A stretch of DNA of 10,501 bases from an archaeon (GTDB lineage: Archaea > Thermoproteota > Nitrososphaeria > Nitrososphaerales > CADDZS01): the NCBI GenBank assembly GCA_021792315.1, contig JAJYUX010000057.1:1-10501 (forward strand), given 5' to 3'. The translations under genes were made by a program, and so were the position numbers. The stretch's first letter is position 1. Every line of letters starts with the position of its first letter. Of this stretch, positions 5,283-10,501 are shown piece after piece. Below the pieces are notes generated by a model that was not told the origin of the DNA, searched no databases, and worked only from the letters and a program-made list of their open reading frames with translations.

Positions 5283-8162
5283 TCACGCGGTGCCAATTAC
5301 TACGTTGATATAGTACAGCTTTGTCACGCCTTGGTTCGACACGATGAACCCAAAGTTCAGCTGCCCTGCTGATGGTGACCAGTAGAATACGGAGTTGAAC
5401 GCGATCGCGTTTTTCGTGATAGTTGTGTTCGAAGCGTACGATTTAATGAAATTGCTTATGAAAGAAGTTGCGGTATTGTTTTGAGATGGCGTCTGGAACG
5501 TCGTCGATCCCAAGTAATCAATTATGTTCGCATTTGAAACCGTGCCATTCGAAAGTGCGAGGCCGCTAGATCTGAAAAAGTTATAGATGTAATCTGCTCT
5601 AATTGTAGAATTCGTGAAAACCTGACCGACTCCGGTGAATCCATAAGTGTTGATTTCAGATGAGTTGGTATGCACTAACGTTACTGGAGCAGTGGAGTTT
5701 TCTGCGTCTATGACATCTACAAAGGGATTCTTCTCTACGACTCCAGTGCCTGATGCCTGACTGATATACGCTGGTATGAAATAATACAAGTGTCCATTCA
5801 CAGGGTAGAGCAATATGTTACCTGGAGTCGCACCTGTAAGCGTTAACTCTGTCTTTGTCGCTGCGTCTGTGTTAAACTCGCTGAGCGCAGCGCTGGGACC
5901 CAACAGTGGCAACCCCTGAATAGCCGTGGAGTTTGTCTGATACAGGTACGTCTTCCCCAACTGATCCCCACCATATACAACATAGAGTCCAGCCAGATTT
6001 CTCCCAGAAGATGAGGTGTATTCCACAAGCTGCACAGCCGAAAACGAGACATTGTTTCCGATTACGAACGGAATGTATAGTACTTCAGTGCTATTAGGTC
6101 GAGTATAGAATAGAGAGCCCGAAAGGAAGTTGCTCGCGTCAGCCTGCGTGCTTCCCACATGGTCTACGAAGTCTGCGTCCAGCTGTCCAAGATACTGTTG
6201 ATTGCCTAGAAGTTGTTCAGGATATCTCATCTGAGGTTGCAACCAACTTGGTATCGCCCCCCAGCTCGGATAATACTGCTTGTAGAAAGAGGTGAGAAAG
6301 TCGTCGTTTCCGGGCAGAGTATATCCCTGCACTTGACCGTTTGCAATGTTTACTAGAACCACCCCAAAGAAACGCATGTAGTTCTGGATCGGAGTACCGG
6401 GAACATTTGCAAAACCAGAATGAAGTGGATAGTCGATGTACACCTGGATTGCAAAAAAGAGGGATGTGCCGTTAGTCACCAGATACGTCGCACCATCTTC
6501 AATCAATCCAGAAATCAGTATATTCTGAACTCTCTGGAAGACTTCTCGATTATGAAGCATGGCTATGCAATTCTGCGGAGAGGAAAAGGCGTAACCAAGC
6601 TGCCCCTGTTCCAAAAACCAGAGGGACCTCTGCGCGCCGCATAACGTATAGTCTGGCTGTCCGCTGTAAGTCACATTTTCAATTTCGGGAGGAGCGTCCT
6701 TCACTCCTACGTAAACATCATTTGAGAATCCTTTTGAGAGACTATTGTCTTCTCCATAGTACATCAATGGCTGCGAAGGAATATCAAAAGCTTGTGTAGC
6801 TGAAACAAATTCTCCGGTGTGCGTATTCATTACAATAATCTTCGAACTATGTGTATAGATCAAATGAACAGCCCGCCAGTCGCCTGGGTTTGGATAAGAA
6901 AATGTGGTTGTTGTCACCCAGTACTCCTCCCCGTGAACATAGACGATGGAAGGTGTATTCAGCTGAAGATAGTTCACACCAATCTGGTTCTTGCTTTGTG
7001 TCTGGGAAGAGCTCGTATCCCAGTTTCTGATTAGAGAAAGAGTCGTCGTAGCATTTCCTTGCGGAACTTGACTAATACTTGATTGAGTAAAGTTGTCAAT
7101 CCCAGCAGCCCAGCTGCTGACCGCCACCTGCTTTGATACCTGCGGTGTCCAGAGGAAGTTGATATAATTGTTGTTGAAGTTCAGATTATAATACGCAACC
7201 GCCCCTAAGTTGACAACCAATAATGCTACTATCAGCACAGCCACAGCAATAACTGCGGCTCTCCTCCTTCGCATAATCGGGACCGTCTCCTTGGATGACC
7301 TAAGCTGGAAGAATATCGTCAGTCCGATAAGCGTGACAACTGCGGTGACAATTGCACCCCACTCAAAGGGTATCGTGACGTTCATTGCCCAGTACGGAAT
7401 CTGAATGAAGATTGATAGCGCGATGGCAGAGAATACAGCGCACAAATTTCTTAGCCACTTGTCGCCTGCTCGTATGACCACATCTCTCACAAATTTCAGA
7501 AAGAAACGAAGTGCCGCCACAAGCAGCAACACCTCCAAGATGTACACAATGATCTGGAATTGGATTTCCATGGTGGGTACTAGAGAGATGATTCCACTAG
7601 ATGACGCAGGATTCAGAGGAAGCTCGAAAATTCTCGGAACAAGGCCAGAGCTCCCATATCCCTTGAGAGCCATGTCAATTTCAATCGTCAGGTTTCCAAA
7701 ACCTGGAAATCCATTGTTCACAGCGAACAGTGCAAAGAGAGCAGACCATTTCAAAAGCTGCCAGAAACCCCAGAGAAGACCGCTTGGTCTTATGTACATC
7801 GGCCTGATTCGTCGTTGGCCGAGTTGTCCTCCGTAGGCAGCATAGGTTGTCTGCCTGTATTGCAAGCCCATGAGCGCATTGAATCCCTCGAAGAGATCGC
7901 TTCTCTTTGGGATCGGATTTACAAAGAGAAGAGCGAGGAGACCTGCAACGAGAAATGTCAGTCCTCCGTAGAAATTAATATTGAACCAGTCCAACCCGCC
8001 TTTAGTCCGGTACATCGACTCCAGAATCGTCCAATTCAACCAAATTGTGCCAACTAGCAGGCCGATTACTATCAGAACTATAACCAAGATGACATAGGGT
8101 AAGATTTTCGGTCTTTCCCTAATAGGAACAGAAGAGCCCGGAAAATCTTCCCCACTTTGCAA
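5283..8162 (-). CDS. UPF0182/COG1615 family membrane protein
   Basis: A 959-residue envelope protein of unknown function. Seven hydrophobic helices lie at about residues 19-43, 64-84, 129-149, 200-222, 240-260, 267-287 and 302-325. About 630 residues follow with no further membrane segment, predicted outside the cell. This layout and length, plus a segment around MRYPEQLLGNQQYL (645-658) like the RYPEDLF...Q motif of bacterial members, identify UPF0182. The outer part has 13 N-x-S/T sequons (for example NFT, NAT, NVT, NNT, NTT), consistent with archaeal N-glycosylation and an extracellular position. The first 18 residues are cytoplasmic and not a cleavable signal. TTG 8162 is forced: an in-frame TGA lies at 8171-8169 and no ATG or GTG precedes the first helix. 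No Shine-Dalgarno is seen. UMP kinase follows after 11 bases. Confidence 0.85.
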   Translation of the reverse strand: MQSGEDFPGSSVPIRERPKILPYVILVIVLIVIGLLVGTIWLNWTILESMYRTKGGLDWFNINFYGGLTFLVAGLLALLFVNPIPKRSDLFEGFNALMGLQYRQTTYAAYGGQLGQRRIRPMYIRPSGLLWGFWQLLKWSALFALFAVNNGFPGFGNLTIEIDMALKGYGSSGLVPRIFELPLNPASSSGIISLVPTMEIQFQIIVYILEVLLLVAALRFFLKFVRDVVIRAGDKWLRNLCAVFSAIALSIFIQIPYWAMNVTIPFEWGAIVTAVVTLIGLTIFFQLRSSKETVPIMRRRRAAVIAVAVLIVALLVVNLGAVAYYNLNFNNNYINFLWTPQVSKQVAVSSWAAGIDNFTQSSISQVPQGNATTTLSLIRNWDTSSSQTQSKNQIGVNYLQLNTPSIVYVHGEEYWVTTTTFSYPNPGDWRAVHLIYTHSSKIIVMNTHTGEFVSATQAFDIPSQPLMYYGEDNSLSKGFSNDVYVGVKDAPPEIENVTYSGQPDYTLCGAQRSLWFLEQGQLGYAFSSPQNCIAMLHNREVFQRVQNILISGLIEDGATYLVTNGTSLFFAIQVYIDYPLHSGFANVPGTPIQNYMRFFGVVLVNIANGQVQGYTLPGNDDFLTSFYKQYYPSWGAIPSWLQPQMRYPEQLLGNQQYLGQLDADFVDHVGSTQADASNFLSGSLFYTRPNSTEVLYIPFVIGNNVSFSAVQLVEYTSSSGRNLAGLYVVYGGDQLGKTYLYQTNSTAIQGLPLLGPSAALSEFNTDAATKTELTLTGATPGNILLYPVNGHLYYFIPAYISQASGTGVVEKNPFVDVIDAENSTAPVTLVHTNSSEINTYGFTGVGQVFTNSTIRADYIYNFFRSSGLALSNGTVSNANIIDYLGSTTFQTPSQNNTATSFISNFIKSYASNTTITKNAIAFNSVFYWSPSAGQLNFGFIVSNQGVTKLYYINVVIGTA

Positions 8163-8195
8163 ACTTGCGTCAGGTTTTTACATGCAGTTGTCCGT

Positions 8196-8205
8196 GCATT
8201 TAAGG
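8196..8205. promoter_or_regulatory. Possible shared TATA element between divergent genes
   Basis: CATTTAAGGG reads as a TATA-like TTTAA on the plus strand and as CCTTAAATG on the minus strand. For the UPF0182 gene it predicts a start near 8174 (12-base leader); for the polymerase, near 8227 (about 48-base leader). Both are plausible, but the element is short. Confidence 0.3.
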
Positions 8206-8264
8206 GAATTCAAAGAAGCATTTACCATCGCAAATGGACGAAAGGCGCAGTGAAAAAACCAACT

Positions 8265-8270
8265 GGGGTG
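8265..8270 (+). promoter_or_regulatory. Ribosome binding site of the Y-family polymerase
   Basis: GGGGTG lies four bases before TTG 8275. It supports that start codon, which is also forced by an in-frame TGA at 8269-8271. Confidence 0.55.
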
Positions 8271-8274
8271 AGAT

Positions 8275-9399
8275 TTGATTTCAAGAGAATTTCACAGAAT
8301 CATATTTCATGTCGACATGGATTCATTCTATGCGTCTTGTGAGCTCAGCCAGAGACCCGAACTGAAAGACGAACCTTTCGTCGTCGGTGCAGATCCCAAA
8401 GAAGGTAGAGGACGGGGGGTTGTTCTGGCTTGCAATTATCCTGCACGAAAATTTGGTCTTCGCTCGGGAATGCCAATTTCCACCGCCTGGCAGCTCTGCC
8501 CACAGGCCCATTACGATGTGCCTCATTTCGAGTTGTACGAACAGATCTCGACACGAGTGATGAAGATTCTGCAGTTGTTTGCTGACAAAGTCGAGCAAGG
8601 CAGTATCGATGAGGCCTACCTCGAAGTCACCAATCGAATCAAATCAATGATCGGAGATATGAAGAAAGAGGAATCGGTCTCGATCCAAGCTCTTGCTGAT
8701 TCGATCAGAAAGACCGTGACAGAGAGGGAAAGCATAACTTGCAGCATTGGAGTTGCAGAGAATAAAACGGTCGCGAAAATCGCCACTGACATGAACAAAC
8801 CTAACGGCTTGACAATCGTGAGCCCGGATAGAGTACTGGATTTTCTCGCCCCCCTTGACGTTGCAAAGATACCTGGTGTGGGCAGTGTGACGCAGCGAAT
8901 CTTGTTAGACAAATTCAAAGTCAAAACAATTTCTGATTTGAGGAACATTTCACTAGACGAGCTCAGGGTAGCCTTTGGTAGAAACGCAATTTGGCTTATG
9001 AATGTTGCCAACGGAATAGACGAGAACCAGGTCGAGGAAAGGTGGTCAACACTCTCACTCTCTGGAGAGACAACATTCCAAGAGGACGAAAGCAATTTCT
9101 CAAAAGTAAGACAGGCAATGGATGGGGTTGCAAATGAAGTTCACAGCAGAACAATCAAAGATGGTTACTTGTTTAGAAGCGTCGGAATAAAGATAAGGTT
9201 CAGTGGATTCGAGACCCATACAAGATCCAAGTCGTTGATTACCTATTCAGATTCTATTGACGTAATGAAGAGAGAGGCTGAGAAGCTTCTTTCAGAGTTC
9301 CAAAGCTCTGGCAGAAAGGTGCGACTAATCGGCGTGAAGGTGTCTAACCTGATGAAAAAAGAAGAAGGACAGCTCACCCTCCTCGACTGGCAAACGTGA
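8275..9399 (+). CDS. dinB: Y-family DNA polymerase (DinB/Dpo4-like)
   Basis: A translesion polymerase that copies past damaged bases. The 374 residues are in order: palm with catalytic D14 and D16 (FHVDMDSFYAS) and D112/E113 (GSIDEAYLEV); aromatic Y19 at the steric-gate position that excludes ribonucleotides; fingers with ACNYPARKFGLRSGMP (52-67); CSIGVAENKTVAKIATDMNKPNG (156-178); a thumb helix-hairpin-helix, IPGVGSVTQRIL (199-210); and a little-finger domain from about 258. The C-terminus GQLTLLDWQT fits a PCNA-interacting peptide (Q366, L369, W372). All catalytic residues are present. TTG 8275 is the only possible start: TGA lies two codons upstream, and the first ATG (Met15) would remove an active-site aspartate. 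It is divergent from the UPF0182 gene; the B3/4 gene follows after 51 bases. Confidence 0.95.
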   Translation: MISREFHRIIFHVDMDSFYASCELSQRPELKDEPFVVGADPKEGRGRGVVLACNYPARKFGLRSGMPISTAWQLCPQAHYDVPHFELYEQISTRVMKILQLFADKVEQGSIDEAYLEVTNRIKSMIGDMKKEESVSIQALADSIRKTVTERESITCSIGVAENKTVAKIATDMNKPNGLTIVSPDRVLDFLAPLDVAKIPGVGSVTQRILLDKFKVKTISDLRNISLDELRVAFGRNAIWLMNVANGIDENQVEERWSTLSLSGETTFQEDESNFSKVRQAMDGVANEVHSRTIKDGYLFRSVGIKIRFSGFETHTRSKSLITYSDSIDVMKREAEKLLSEFQSSGRKVRLIGVKVSNLMKKEEGQLTLLDWQT

Positions 9400-9450
9400 G
9401 ACATGCGCAGATTCAAATATCCAAATTTCGAATTATAACATATAGCAGAC

Positions 9451-10110
9451 TTGCAAACAGATCAAGATCTACTCGGCAATTTCCCTGGATTGCGCGTCGT
9501 TGAATTCGAAATAAGGAATCTCGTTGTAAAGCGATCTGATCCACGACTGGAAGAGTTCAAGAAGAAAAAGTCCCAAGAAATTCGAGAGAAATTCAAATCG
9601 CTTGATGATATCAAGAACTATCCCGTGTTTCGAGCTTACAGAGACTTTTACTGGAAGGTTGGGATTGACCCGACCAAGACGAGACCCGCAGGCGAAGCTC
9701 TAGCAAGAAAGATTCTCGGAGGGAGAGAACTTCCCACGATCAACACATTTGTAGATTCTTACAATATTGCATCGGCAGAGAGCGCGGTTGCTATTGCCAC
9801 CTTCGATCTAGCTTCCATTTCCAAGGACTCACTTCGAATGCGCAAAGCCGTCACTGGCGAGTGGTTCCTAGGAATCGGCATGGGATCCCCGGTCGTTCTT
9901 TCAGGAGTAGAAGTCGTCATCGAGGATGAAGTGGCGAGAAATCTGATCGCGGTATATCCATACCGAGATTCTGATGGGAGCAAAGTCACTGAGAAGTCGT
10001 GTGATGTCTTGATGATGATGTGCGGCGTGCCCGGGATTGCAGATTTCGATCTCGAATTGGCTAGAAAGCTATCGGTGGAATATGTTGAAGAGTACTGTGA
10101 ATTTCGCTAG
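9451..10110 (+). CDS. Standalone B3/4-domain protein
   Basis: A 219-residue protein built on the B3/4 fold (PF03483, COG3382), the module that in bacterial PheRS beta edits mischarged tRNA-Phe. Characteristic segments are YRDFYWKVGIDPTKTRPAGE (64-83), ILGGRELPTINTFVDSYNIAS (88-108), ATFDL (116-120) and TGEWFLGIG (135-143). Solo versions occur widely in archaea and bacteria, and some are proposed trans-editing or nucleic-acid-linked factors; the role here is not shown. No synthetase catalytic domain is attached. TTG 9451 is forced by TAA at 9436-9438, with no ATG or GTG between. No Shine-Dalgarno is seen; AAATAT near 9415-9420 could serve as a TATA box giving a leader of about eight bases. It may alternatively be co-transcribed with the polymerase. 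Its stop overlaps the converging HAD gene's stop. Confidence 0.85.
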   Translation: MQTDQDLLGNFPGLRVVEFEIRNLVVKRSDPRLEEFKKKKSQEIREKFKSLDDIKNYPVFRAYRDFYWKVGIDPTKTRPAGEALARKILGGRELPTINTFVDSYNIASAESAVAIATFDLASISKDSLRMRKAVTGEWFLGIGMGSPVVLSGVEVVIEDEVARNLIAVYPYRDSDGSKVTEKSCDVLMMMCGVPGIADFDLELARKLSVEYVEEYCEFR

Positions 10111-10501
10111 AAGAGATCAAGTAGAGGACGCAAATCCTTGAACTGAAAATCAGGTATCTCTTCTTCTGAATTTGGTTCAATTATTGCCATTTCTGAATCG
10201 TGCGAGACGCGAATCGCCTTCATCCCTAACCCTCTTGCTGGGCCGATGTCGGCATCCACCCTGTCGCCGATCATCCATGCTTCTGAAGGGTCGATCCTCG
10301 CCTTATCGAGAGCTAGCTTGAACATCTCTGGATCCGGTTTGTTGAATCCGACCTCCTCAGAAAGTATCATGAAATTGAAGTATTTTGCCATATCCCAGGT
10401 CTTTTCCATGTGAACCCGTACGCTTCTATGCTGGTTCGCGATTATACCCAGCGAGTGTTTCTTTCTGAGATATTCCAAAACCCTCTTCACCTCTGGGTAC
10501 G
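10107..10501 (-). CDS. HAD-family hydrolase, N-terminus cut by window edge
   Basis: The C-terminal 131 or so residues of a haloacid-dehalogenase superfamily hydrolase, probably a phosphatase of small phosphorylated metabolites. Visible motifs: motif II in LGIIANQ (about 10439-10459); motif III lysine in VGFNKPDPEMF; motif IV in WMIGDRVDADIGPARGLGMKAIRV, the metal-binding aspartates. This resembles subfamily IA. The frame is open to the right edge (residues YPEV precede the first in-window GTG at 10490), so the true start and the nucleophile motif DxDxT lie outside. Motif II has Ala where Ser or Thr is usual, a variant also known in other HAD proteins. The substrate cannot be predicted. It converges on the B3/4 gene. 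Confidence 0.85.
   Translation of the reverse strand, partial: YPEVKRVLEYLRKKHSLGIIANQHRSVRVHMEKTWDMAKYFNFMILSEEVGFNKPDPEMFKLALDKARIDPSEAWMIGDRVDADIGPARGLGMKAIRVSHDSEMAIIEPNSEEEIPDFQFKDLRPLLDLF

Overview
This is an archaeal window, most likely from the Thaumarchaeota/Nitrososphaeria side of the TACK group. It encodes TATA-binding protein (TBP), transcription factor B (TFB), an archaeal-type UMP kinase, a Dpo4/DinB-type translesion polymerase with a PCNA-binding tail, a standalone B3/4 domain protein, and an intron-bearing tRNA-Leu(CAA). The TBP sequence in particular looks thaumarchaeal; that lineage call rests on my memory of the family, not on a search. Several promoters resemble archaeal TATA boxes about 26 bases upstream of very short leaders. 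Six of the nine complete protein genes must start at TTG, which is striking.

Layout. Bases 1-484 hold one small Cys/Lys-rich ORF with a good ribosome binding site (163-321, +). Bases 485-1970 hold three minus-strand genes: TBP (485-1045), a YkgJ-type cysteine-cluster protein (1292-1684) and a small CxxC/CxxC zinc-ribbon protein with a Gly/Asn/Arg-rich head (1758-1970). A gap of about 750 bases follows with no convincing gene. TFB lies at 2719-3669 on the plus strand. Bases 3670-4333 have no protein gene but end in tRNA T-arm look-alikes, one on each strand. These sit next to a minus-strand tRNA-Leu(CAA) (4334-4490) that appears to be interrupted by three introns.

The minus-strand pair 8162-5283 (a seven-helix UPF0182/COG1615 membrane protein with a large, sequon-rich outer domain) and 5271-4558 (UMP kinase) are 11 bases apart and look like one operon. 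It is divergent from the Y-family DNA polymerase (8275-9399, +), which is followed by a B3/4-domain protein (9451-10110, +). The latter converges on a HAD-family hydrolase (minus, running off the right edge), and the two stop codons share one CTAG palindrome.

Functionally the window is mostly housekeeping: the two basal transcription factors TBP and TFB near each other, nucleotide metabolism (UMP kinase), DNA damage tolerance, possible tRNA quality control (B3/4), a tRNA gene, and an uncharacterised envelope protein. I see no CRISPR array, intact insertion sequence or defence island. The most unusual items are the three-intron tRNA-Leu with nearby T-arm scars, and the dominance of TTG starts.
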